Shown here: positions 1-4,947 of the stretch, in pieces
Layout: each line of letters opens with the position of its first letter
Position numbering within the stretch: position 1 is the first letter of the stretch
Assembly: GCA_026394025.1 (NCBI GenBank)
Contig: JAPKZC010001034.1
Coordinates: 6,232-18,646 of the forward strand
DNA from: Candidatus Solibacter sp.
GTDB lineage: Bacteria > Acidobacteriota > Terriglobia > Bryobacterales > Bryobacteraceae
Length of the DNA: 12,415 bases
Direction: 5' to 3'
Translations under genes and position numbers: made by a program
The notes under the pieces: model-generated
Seen by the model: only the letters and a program-made list of their open reading frames with translations
Told to the model about the DNA's origin: nothing
Databases searched by the model: none

Positions 1-351
1 GTCCACCACTTCGCAGCCGATCAGATCGCTCTGGAAGTATTCACCCTCATCGAGCGCGGTTCGCTGGCTGGCCGGGATGCGCACTTCGCGGCCGTACAAG
101 AGTTCGGCATCGGAAATGGTGTCCACGCCGCGGAACTTGAACACCAGCGTGGCCAAGTGAAACCAGGTAGATTCCACTTCGTATTTTTCGCCCCCGGCAG
201 GGCCGCCGGGGGCGAAGAGGAAAACTTCTTTGAGAGACTGATACCGTTCCGGCTTGCTGCTCAGCATCACCGCGGTCAGTTCGCCCCGGTTGCCCCGCGT
301 CTTGCCGAGTTGGGCGACCGCGACCCATCCGGTCTCTGCATCGTTACTCAA
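1..351 (-). CDS. rimM: Ribosome maturation factor RimM (partial, C-terminus off the left edge)
   Basis: RimM binds ribosomal protein S19 and assists late maturation of the 30S head domain in the cytoplasm. The 117 visible residues hold the N-terminal beta-barrel, with the typical opening VAVAQLGKTRGNRGEL and the segment LVFKFRGVDTISDAELL. The start of the PRC-barrel domain follows (EYFQSDLIGCEVVD). No in-frame ATG exists near the N-terminus. The start is the TTG at 349-351, which lies inside the last codons of khpA and is preceded by a GGAG Shine-Dalgarno at short spacing, so the two genes are probably translationally coupled. A Gly/Pro-rich loop (around APGGPAGGE) is encoded by a perfect 11-bp inverted repeat. 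The position after ffh, rpsP and khpA is the classical one for rimM, with trmD and rplS expected beyond the edge. Identity is secure; the exact start slightly less so. Confidence 0.93.
   Translation of the reverse strand, partial: MSNDAETGWVAVAQLGKTRGNRGELTAVMLSSKPERYQSLKEVFLFAPGGPAGGEKYEVESTWFHLATLVFKFRGVDTISDAELLYGREVRIPASQRTALDEGEYFQSDLIGCEVVD
188..215. repeat. Perfect 11-bp inverted repeat inside rimM
   Basis: The arms TCGCCCCCGGC (188-198) and GCCGGGGGCGA (205-215) are exact reverse complements around a 6-base loop. The repeat lies in coding sequence and encodes a Gly/Pro-rich loop of RimM. No U-run follows it in the sense direction, so it does not look like a terminator. It could form a strong mRNA hairpin or simply reflect GC-rich Gly/Pro codons. 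Confidence 0.6.
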
Positions 352-574
352 GGATCTCCAGGGTAAACCGGCGATTCAGCTTCATTCCCGCCGCTCCAAG
401 AATGGTGCGAATGGAGCGGGCGGTTCGACCCTGTTTGCCGATCACTTTTCCAAGGTCGCTAGGGGCCACGCGCAATTCCAAAACGGTGACCTGTTCGCCC
501 GCGACCTCGCGGACTACGACCTCGTCCGGGATGTCTACCAGAGCCTTCGCGATATCTTCAACCAACTGTTTCAT
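344..574 (-). CDS. khpA: KH-domain RNA-binding protein KhpA (YlqC family)
   Basis: This is a 76-residue protein consisting of one KH domain, the usual size for KhpA. The signature GKVIGKQGRTA near residues 42-52 carries the GxxG RNA-binding loop (GKQG), preceded by a short alpha/beta segment and followed by the third helix RSIRTILGAAG. KhpA is a small RNA-binding protein that in Gram-positive bacteria partners with KhpB (Jag/EloR) and affects RNA levels and cell elongation. Its role in this lineage is inferred. The ATG at 574 has an upstream GGAGG at about 9 bases. The stop codon overlaps the TTG start of rimM, and rpsP lies 96 bases upstream, giving the common order rpsP-khpA-rimM. Identification by motif and context is firm. 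Confidence 0.93.
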   Translation of the reverse strand: MKQLVEDIAKALVDIPDEVVVREVAGEQVTVLELRVAPSDLGKVIGKQGRTARSIRTILGAAGMKLNRRFTLEILE

Positions 575-670
575 TCACCCCGCCTCCACAAATCTCATGG
601 TAACCGAACCCGGCGCCGCACTGTGAGACGGACTGACCCAGAGGGTACCCCGGCCTGTCCTACAGCGGGT

Positions 671-922
671 CTAGACCACCGGCTGCACAGGAGGGTTCTT
701 TTCCAGCAGGCGCTTCACAGTGTCGGAAAGCTGGGCCCCGCTCTTGGTCCAGTGTTCTATACGATCATGCTTCAACATGACCTTCTTCGGCGAGCCCAGC
801 GGGTTGTAGTGTCCCACCACTTCCAGATTGCGGCCGTTGCGGGCGCGCTCCTTCTCAATTACAACCACACGATAGAACGGCTTCTTCTTGGCGCCAAACC
901 GCGCCAGGCGAATCATCAGCAT
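671..922 (-). CDS. rpsP: 30S ribosomal protein S16
   Basis: This 83-residue protein has the standard S16 start, MLMIRLARFGAKKKPFYRVV, followed by the family segment VGHYNPLGSPKKVMLKHDRI and the conserved helix with GAQLSDTVKRLL. S16 binds 16S rRNA early in 30S assembly. Length and sequence fit a complete, intact protein. The first ATG (922) is chosen because GGAG sits 5 bases upstream of it. A second in-frame Met two codons later would lie too far from that site. The gene follows ffh and precedes khpA and rimM, the canonical ffh-rpsP-rimM-trmD-rplS order. The gap to the present ffh stop is 92 bases, but it would be only about 51 bases to the stop of the undamaged ffh frame. Confidence 0.97.
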   Translation of the reverse strand: MLMIRLARFGAKKKPFYRVVVIEKERARNGRNLEVVGHYNPLGSPKKVMLKHDRIEHWTKSGAQLSDTVKRLLEKNPPVQPVV

Positions 923-973
923 GAATACTCCAATGTAGGGCGGGTCAACGACCTGCCCGAACCTTTCCCAAAT

Positions 974-1060
974 TTACGAAGGCAGATTGCCGAATGGAAA
1001 CCCACCGGGCAACTTCATCTTACCGAGCTTCTTGCCCATGAAGCCACCCGAGAAGGTCTT
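974..1060 (-). other. Displaced C-terminal tail of Ffh in another reading frame
   Basis: Reading the minus strand from 1060 in the frame one base off ffh gives 28 codons ending at TAA (974-976). They start KTFSGGFMGKKLGKMKL and end PGGFPFGNLPS. This is the kind of Gly/Met/Lys-rich tail ending in PGFP that closes many Ffh proteins (E. coli Ffh ends similarly with MMPPGFPGR, from memory). The piece abuts the point where the annotated ffh frame stops resembling the family. I read it as the original end of ffh, now out of frame. Confidence 0.7.
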
Positions 1061-2301
1061 CGGTTGACCTCTTGCACGGAAGTGCCGCTGCCCTGGGCGA
1101 TCCGCCGGCGCCGGCTTCCGTTGATGATCATATGATTGTCGCGCTCGCGGTATGTCATCGAATCGATGATCGCCACCACGCGATTGATTTCGTTCTCGTC
1201 AACCTTGACGCCTTGGAGTTCCTTCAGAATCCCAACCTTGGGCATCATGCCCAGCAGCGATTCCAGCGGCCCCAGCTTGCGAATCTGCTTGAGCTGATTG
1301 CGGAAGTCCTCGAGCGTGAAATCGTTCTCGATGAGCTTGCGCTGCATCTCGACGGCCTGCTTCTTGTCGATGGCTTCCTCGGCCTTTTCGATGAAGCTGA
1401 GGATGTCGCCCATGCCGAGGATGCGGTTGGCCGCACGGTCGGGATGGAAAGGCTCCAGTGCGTCGAATTTCTCGCCGACCCCCACGAACTTCAAGGGCTG
1501 TCCCGTCACGTGCCGGATGGAAATCGCGCCGCCGCCGCGGGCATCGCCGTCCATCTTAGTCAGGATTACGCCCGTAATGCCCAGCCGCTTGTGAAACTCA
1601 TCGGCGGACTTGACGGCGTCCTGGCCCGTCATGGCGTCGGCCACGAACAGAATCTCCACCGGGTTGAGCTGCTCCTTCAATTGCTGCAACTCCACCATCA
1701 GGTCGTCATCGATATGCAGGCGGCCAGCCGTGTCCACCAGCAGGACGTCGCGGCCCCGATTGACGCTTTCCCTGCGCGCCGAGCGTGCCAGATCCAGCGG
1801 CGTTTTCTCTTCAGGCGCGCCCTCATAAATCGGCTGGCCGATCTCGCGCGCCACAACCCTCAACTGCTCCCGAGCCGCCGGGCGGTACACGTCCACCGAT
1901 ACCATCATGGGCGAGTGACCGTTCCTCGATAGCCAACGCGCCAGCTTGCCGGTGGAAGTGGTCTTGCCCGAGCCCTGCAATCCCACAATCAGGAACACGC
2001 TGGGCGGCTCATTGGCGAAGCGTAGCTTGGATTCGTGGCTGCCCAGGATCTTGATCAGTTCCTCGTGAACGATCTTGATTACCTGCTGCGAGGGTGACAG
2101 CGCGTTCAGTACTTCCTCGCCCACGGCCTTTTGCTTTATGTTCTCGATTAGCTGTTTGACAACTTTGAAGTTGACGTCGGCTTCCAGCAGCGCCATGCGA
2201 ATCTCACGCAGGGCGCTCTCCATGTTTTCGGCCGAGAGTTTTCCTTCGCCGCGCAGGTTTTTGAAGACCCGCTGCAGTTTATCTGATAGATTGTCGAACA
2301 T
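1015..2301 (-). CDS. ffh: Signal recognition particle GTPase Ffh, frameshifted C-terminus
   Basis: Ffh is the SRP54 GTPase that binds 4.5S/SRP RNA and signal sequences on the ribosome and docks with FtsY at the membrane. The 428-residue frame shows the N-domain (1 to about 90), then the G-domain with P-loop GLQGSGKTT (107-115), DTAGR (190-194), TKMDGDARGG (248-257) and GVGEKFDALEPF (274-285). The M-domain follows, with the RNA-binding INGSRRRRIAQGSGTS. The ATG at 2301 (MFDNLSDKL) is the family start; a TTG seven codons upstream is unlikely. After SVQEVN (residue 413) the sequence becomes RRPSRVASWARSSVR and stops, unlike any Ffh I know, while the expected tail continues in another frame. About a dozen M-domain residues plus the frame seem lost. 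This could be a real mutation or a sequence error. First gene of the ffh-rpsP-khpA-rimM operon. Confidence 0.93.
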   Translation of the reverse strand: MFDNLSDKLQRVFKNLRGEGKLSAENMESALREIRMALLEADVNFKVVKQLIENIKQKAVGEEVLNALSPSQQVIKIVHEELIKILGSHESKLRFANEPPSVFLIVGLQGSGKTTSTGKLARWLSRNGHSPMMVSVDVYRPAAREQLRVVAREIGQPIYEGAPEEKTPLDLARSARRESVNRGRDVLLVDTAGRLHIDDDLMVELQQLKEQLNPVEILFVADAMTGQDAVKSADEFHKRLGITGVILTKMDGDARGGGAISIRHVTGQPLKFVGVGEKFDALEPFHPDRAANRILGMGDILSFIEKAEEAIDKKQAVEMQRKLIENDFTLEDFRNQLKQIRKLGPLESLLGMMPKVGILKELQGVKVDENEINRVVAIIDSMTYRERDNHMIINGSRRRRIAQGSGTSVQEVNRRPSRVASWARSSVR

Positions 2302-2314
2302 GAAAATAGACCAA

Positions 2315-2350
2315 CCCCGCAAGGGTATCCGTGCGCGGGACCTTGTGGGG
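2315..2350 (-). promoter_or_regulatory. Possible hairpin in the ffh leader
   Basis: The arms CCCCGCAAGG (2315-2324) and CCTTGTGGGG (2341-2350) are reverse complements except for one position. They lie between the putative -10 and the ffh ATG. On the minus-strand RNA the arm nearest the gene supplies the G-rich stretch ahead of the start codon, and no other clear Shine-Dalgarno is present. Folding could therefore influence ffh translation. This is inferred from sequence only. Confidence 0.3.
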
Positions 2351-2357
2351 TCTTCCT

Positions 2358-2363
2358 ATTATA
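2358..2363 (-). promoter_or_regulatory. Putative -10 element of the ffh operon
   Basis: The minus strand reads a perfect TATAAT about 57 bases upstream of the ffh ATG, immediately after the cold-shock gene ends. No good -35 is visible at 16-18 bases spacing and there is no extended TGn, so activity is uncertain. Its place between two co-directional genes is right for an operon promoter. Confidence 0.45.
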
Positions 2364-2367
2364 GCCG

Positions 2368-2802
2368 TTATTCCGCGGCCGCGGGAGCCGCGGGCGGTGG
2401 GATGCGCAGGCTGCTGGCCGCCATCTTGCCGGTGCGGTCCATACCCAGTTCGTAGAGCACGCGGGTACCTGGACGCAGATCCGTCGCCAGGCCTTCCGAC
2501 AGGCGGGAGACGTGGAAGAAGATGTCCCTTCCACCATCGTCGGGGCGCAGGAACCCGAAGCCCTTGGCCTCGAAGTAGGTGACTACGCTTCCGGGTTGTT
2601 CGCCGGAGGGGGCTTCGCCGGTGGCATCGCCCATGGCTGCCGCCGGAGTCGCCGGGCGGCTGGACTTGTCGCCGACTCCCTGTTTCACCAACTGAAGGTC
2701 GGCTTCCGACCAATTCGCCGGTGGCTTGGTCTCGGATGGCATCTTGAGGTCCGGATTGCGCTTGCGGGCCTCTTCAAATAACCGTTTCTGGCTTGCGTTC
2801 AA
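2368..2802 (-). CDS. Cold-shock-domain protein with long N-terminal extension
   Basis: The 144-residue protein carries a cold-shock (CSD, OB-fold) domain at about residues 70-134. RNP1 is KGFGFL (80-85) and RNP2 is DIFFHVS (93-99), so single-stranded RNA/DNA binding is likely. Typical Csp proteins have about 65-70 residues. Here about 69 extra residues precede the domain: a charged helix-like start (NASQKRLFEEARKRNPDL), a WSEADLQLVKQG segment, then an Ala/Gly/Pro-rich linker, with a short Pro/Ala tail at the end. The start is TTG at 2800-2802 with GAGGA about 8 bases upstream; the first ATG is 20 codons further in. It follows the Tudor-like gene by 26 bases and is probably co-transcribed with it. 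The CSD assignment is firm; the extension is not recognised. Confidence 0.88.
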   Translation of the reverse strand: MNASQKRLFEEARKRNPDLKMPSETKPPANWSEADLQLVKQGVGDKSSRPATPAAAMGDATGEAPSGEQPGSVVTYFEAKGFGFLRPDDGGRDIFFHVSRLSEGLATDLRPGTRVLYELGMDRTGKMAASSLRIPPPAAPAAAE

Positions 2803-2828
2803 CGAAAGTGTCCTCGAAATCCTGTGTG

Positions 2829-3059
2829 CTACGCCGTAGCGGGTACGACAGTCTTCTTCTTGCGGGTGCCCTTCTTCTCGACGGGCGCCGCGCGGTCGCT
2901 CTTCTTCAAACTACCCATCACCAACGTCGTGACACACTTCTTTTCGCCGTGATCGTCGAATTTAATGACGATTCGCTCTTCGCTGCTGGACAGGACTTGC
3001 CCCAACCCGAACTTCAGATGCTCGACCTGGGCGCCCTGGGAATACGTGTTAGATGCCAT
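2829..3059 (-). CDS. Small Tudor/SH3-like protein with basic tail
   Basis: The 76-residue protein has a compact beta-rich core, GAQVEHLKFGLGQVLSS then IVIKFDDHGEKK and VMGSL (about residues 9-53), followed by a lysine-rich tail (KKGTRKKK). The core resembles the small domain at the C-terminus of UvrD/PcrA helicases (pattern GxxVxHxxFGxGxV and FxxxGxKK), a Tudor-like fold linked to RNA polymerase or nucleic-acid contacts. The resemblance is from memory. The ATG at 3059 has AGGA a few bases upstream. It lies 26 bases before the cold-shock gene on the same strand, suggesting a two-gene unit for nucleic-acid-binding proteins. Real gene likely; function inferred. Confidence 0.7.
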   Translation of the reverse strand: MASNTYSQGAQVEHLKFGLGQVLSSSEERIVIKFDDHGEKKCVTTLVMGSLKKSDRAAPVEKKGTRKKKTVVPATA

Positions 3060-3142
3060 AGAGTTCCTAAAGTTTTACTCCTCGGATGCGGTGCTGGAGG
3101 AATGATGTGCCGGCGTGGTATGAATGGTTTGTTCGGGCAGTT

Positions 3143-3157
3143 GTACCACAATGGTAC
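3143..3157. promoter_or_regulatory. Palindrome upstream of the Tudor-like gene, possible operator
   Basis: GTACCA (3143-3148) and TGGTAC (3152-3157) are exact reverse complements with a 3-base centre. Flanking bases extend the symmetry imperfectly to AGT/ACT ends. It lies in the 113-base gap upstream of the Tudor-like gene, where an operator or promoter would be expected. No known regulator is recognised. Confidence 0.3.
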
Positions 3158-3172
3158 TAGTATCTTAGCAAA

Positions 3173-3361
3173 TCACGGGCCGTTTGTCGAGCGCCCTGGA
3201 ACGTCCTGAAGGTCCTGCGCCGCTTGTGTCGCCAGATCCTGTTCCAGACGCTCAATCGCTTCCATCGTCTTGATGAAGCTGAAGGCGGCGCGATTGGCCG
3301 GACCGTACACACCCACCACCAGATCGCACAGAGCACGCAACCGCCGCGCGGTTGCTTTCAT
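3173..3361 (-). CDS. Small hypothetical protein, N-terminus uncertain
   Basis: From the only in-frame ATG (3361) this is 62 residues, mostly helical, with LRALCDLVVGVYGPANRAAF and a helix MEAIERLEQDLATQ. No family is recognised. The frame stays open upstream to a TAA at 3467-3469. The codons just before the ATG also read protein-like (for example LTIDEHRDLASE), yet they contain no ATG, GTG or TTG. Either translation starts at an unusual codon, or a frameshift separates the start from the body. A short ATG-started frame (MTAMRPGSLAG) lies upstream one frame off. Same strand as the Tudor-like gene downstream; divergent from the cyclophilin gene. No clear Shine-Dalgarno at 3361. Confidence 0.4.
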   Translation of the reverse strand: MKATARRLRALCDLVVGVYGPANRAAFSFIKTMEAIERLEQDLATQAAQDLQDVPGRSTNGP

Positions 3362-3484
3362 TTCAGACGCCAGATCCCGATGTTCGTCGATCGTCAGTGA
3401 AATATGCTTCTCCGGGCGAAACAGGCAAATCCGGCGAGGCTCCCGGGCCGCATTGCCGTCATCAGTTTAGCATAGGCGTCCTGT

Positions 3485-3490
3485 TACAAT
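3485..3490 (+). promoter_or_regulatory. Putative -10 of ppiB, implying a leaderless transcript
   Basis: TACAAT ends 7 bases before the ppiB ATG (3498), so transcription would begin at or next to the start codon. There is no clear Shine-Dalgarno, only TTAGAG touching the ATG. No good -35 is seen at the usual distance, so confidence is moderate. Confidence 0.45.
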
Positions 3491-3497
3491 TTTAGAG

Positions 3498-3986
3498 ATG
3501 CCCAACGAAATTTGCGCCGCATTCGATACCACCGAAGGCAAGTTCAAGATCCTGCTATTTGCCGACAAGGTGCCCAATACCGTGAACAACTTTGTCTCCC
3601 TTGCCGATGGTTCCAAGACCGGGAAGCCGTTCTACGACGGCACCGTTTTTCATCGCGTCATTCCGGATTTCATGATCCAGGGCGGCGACCCCCAAGGCAC
3701 GGGCCGCGGCGGCCCAGGCTACCAGTGCGCCGATGTGTTCCACCCCACCCTGAAACACACCAAGGCCGGTCTCCTCTCCATGGCCAACGCCGGACCCAAT
3801 ACCAACGGCAGCCAGTTTTTCGTCACTGTGGCCGCCACCCCGTGGCTCGACAACAAGCACAGCATCTTCGGTGAAGTGGTTGAGGGCTACGACGTCGTCG
3901 AGAAGATCTCCAAGCTTCCCCGCGGCGCCCAGGACCGTCCGGCGAAGGAAGTCCGCATCAACTCTGTCACCATCGAGAGGACCTAG
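3498..3986 (+). CDS. ppiB: Cytoplasmic cyclophilin-type peptidyl-prolyl isomerase
   Basis: This enzyme catalyses cis-trans isomerisation of Xaa-Pro peptide bonds during protein folding. The 162-residue single-domain protein carries the cyclophilin active-site elements: FHRV with catalytic Arg53, FMIQGGDP (58-65) with Gln61, MANAGPNTNGSQFF (95-108), Trp116, and KHSIFGEV with His121. Length is normal for a bacterial PpiB and there is no signal peptide, so it should act in the cytoplasm. The ATG at 3498 is the family-like start. It is divergent from the small hypothetical gene, and is followed by the CGCAAAG palindrome that probably ends its transcript. High confidence in the enzyme class; ppiB is the usual symbol but paralogues may exist. 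Confidence 0.95.
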   Translation: MPNEICAAFDTTEGKFKILLFADKVPNTVNNFVSLADGSKTGKPFYDGTVFHRVIPDFMIQGGDPQGTGRGGPGYQCADVFHPTLKHTKAGLLSMANAGPNTNGSQFFVTVAATPWLDNKHSIFGEVVEGYDVVEKISKLPRGAQDRPAKEVRINSVTIERT

Positions 3987-4017
3987 TGACTCCCTTAGCA
4001 GCCGTGACTGAAGACCG

Positions 4018-4094
4018 TTTTCTCGCAAAGGCGCGAAGCTCGCAAAGAAAAGCTCGTCTGTCTTCTTGGCGTGCCTTGCGCCTTTGCGAGAAAA
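4018..4094. repeat. CGCAAAG-type intergenic palindromic repeat, likely also a terminator
   Basis: The 17-base outer arms (4018-4034, and 4078-4094 reading GCGCCTTTGCGAGAAAA) are perfect reverse complements. Pairing continues imperfectly inward to about 4051 and 4061, giving a 77-bp hairpin with a short CTCGTCTG-like loop. The unit contains reiterated CGCAAAG and ends in TTGGCG/CTTTGCG blocks. I recognise this as similar to a scattered, non-coding palindromic repeat common between genes in many environmental bacteria, whose function is not established. A T-rich stretch after the right arm (TTGTTTTCTTTT) would allow rho-independent termination downstream of ppiB. Confidence 0.75.
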
Positions 4095-4119
4095 TTGTTT
4101 TCTTTTACCGCTTCTAGGG

Positions 4120-4132
4120 GTGCGGTCCGCAC
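4120..4132. promoter_or_regulatory. Short palindrome ahead of nadD
   Basis: GTGCGG (4120-4125) and CCGCAC (4127-4132) are exact reverse complements around one base, 10 bases before the nadD TTG. The centre is too short for an RNA hairpin without opening pairs, so a protein-binding site is more plausible than a leader structure. No known operator is recognised. Confidence 0.25.
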
Positions 4133-4142
4133 GGTGCACTAA

Positions 4143-4712
4143 TTGAAACTTGCGATCTTCGGCGGCACCTTCGATCCCATCCACGATGGCCACCTCGCTC
4201 TGGCCAGCGAGGCCGCCGCACGCTTCCATCTCGACCGCGTGCTCTTCGTCCCCGCCGCCCATCCGCCTCACAAGGCGGGCGTCACCCACGCGCCCTACGC
4301 CGATCGTGTCCGCATGGCCGAACTCGCCTGCCAGAGCGACGCGCGCTTCGAAGTCTCCCGCCTCGAAGAAGGTACCGCGCGCAGTTACTCCATCGATACC
4401 ATCGAAATATTACGCGCCCGTCTCGCTCCGGGCGACCAACTGCATTTCCTCATCGGAGCTGACGCCTTCGCCGAGATCCGTACCTGGCACCGCTGGCGCG
4501 ACGTCGCCCGCGGCGTTCGCTTCCTCGTCGTCAGCCGTCCCGGACACCTGTACCAATCGCCTCCGGGCGTGGAGTTCGATCGCATCGACGATATCGAGGT
4601 CCCGTTCTCGTCTTCCGCAATCCGCCTAGCTCTGGCATCCCGCCAAAGCCCCGCCGGGCTGCCAGCCGCCGTGCTGGATTATGCCGTCTCACACGGGCTG
4701 TACGGCGCTTGA
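4143..4712 (+). CDS. nadD: Nicotinate-nucleotide adenylyltransferase
   Basis: NadD transfers AMP from ATP to nicotinate mononucleotide, giving deamido-NAD in the shared last part of NAD biosynthesis. The 189-residue protein shows the nucleotidyltransferase N-terminus GGTFDPIHDGH (7-17, with the HxGH motif), FVPAAHPPHK (35-44), FLIGADAF (102-109), TWHRW and the C-terminal FSSSAIR (155-161), all diagnostic. Size is at the normal lower end. The start must be TTG at 4143, because an in-frame TAA lies immediately before it. GGTG six bases upstream may serve as a weak ribosome site. It sits downstream of ppiB behind the palindromic repeat, and no rsfS follows as it often does elsewhere. Very secure. 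Confidence 0.96.
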   Translation: MKLAIFGGTFDPIHDGHLALASEAAARFHLDRVLFVPAAHPPHKAGVTHAPYADRVRMAELACQSDARFEVSRLEEGTARSYSIDTIEILRARLAPGDQLHFLIGADAFAEIRTWHRWRDVARGVRFLVVSRPGHLYQSPPGVEFDRIDDIEVPFSSSAIRLALASRQSPAGLPAAVLDYAVSHGLYGA

Positions 4713-4817
4713 TATCGTGGCCTCCTGTCACAGCGGCTGTGTCGTGGTGTACCCCTGTCGCCCAATGAAGATCGCCTGATCCACTCCCCTCGCACCGCAT
4801 GCAACTCATGAAATCTA

Positions 4818-4846
4818 TTGAATATAAAACATTTTTGGTCCATTAT
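4818..4846 (+). promoter_or_regulatory. Putative promoter of the BACON-repeat gene
   Basis: TTGAAT (4818-4823) and CATTAT (4841-4846) are separated by 17 bases in an AT-rich island within GC-rich surroundings, in the 235-base gap after nadD. Each hexamer matches the sigma-70 consensus at 4 of 6 positions. It would leave a leader of about 95 bases before the TTG start. The rest of the gap shows only a short CACAGC/GCTGTG palindrome near 4729. Confidence 0.4.
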
Positions 4847-4947
4847 GTTTTTGTGAGGAAACGCCAAATGGCACGCGCCGTGCACAGTAAGTATTGCGCT
4901 GTGGCGTTCTCCCGTCTGAACTGCCCGCCCTTTTTGGAGGTTCTACC

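Noticed and set aside
188..215. Terminator inside rimM
   Set aside because: The 11-bp stem is strong, but no U-run follows in the gene's direction and it lies in conserved coding frame.
575..598. Seven-codon frame (MRFVEAG) ending right at the khpA ATG
   Set aside because: Could be a translational-coupling leader, but it overlaps the khpA ribosome site and such short frames arise easily by chance.
254..1135. Long plus-strand ORF opposite khpA, rpsP and the end of ffh
   Set aside because: It is the antisense shadow of conserved minus-strand genes with clear family matches, and its own translation shows no recognisable domain.
4018..4094. tRNA or structured ncRNA gene at the palindrome
   Set aside because: It is one long hairpin without cloverleaf features or CCA-like end, and fits a palindromic intergenic repeat better.
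3555..4289. Minus-strand ORF across ppiB, the palindrome and the start of nadD
   Set aside because: It spans two well-identified plus-strand genes and an intergenic repeat, so it cannot be a real single gene.
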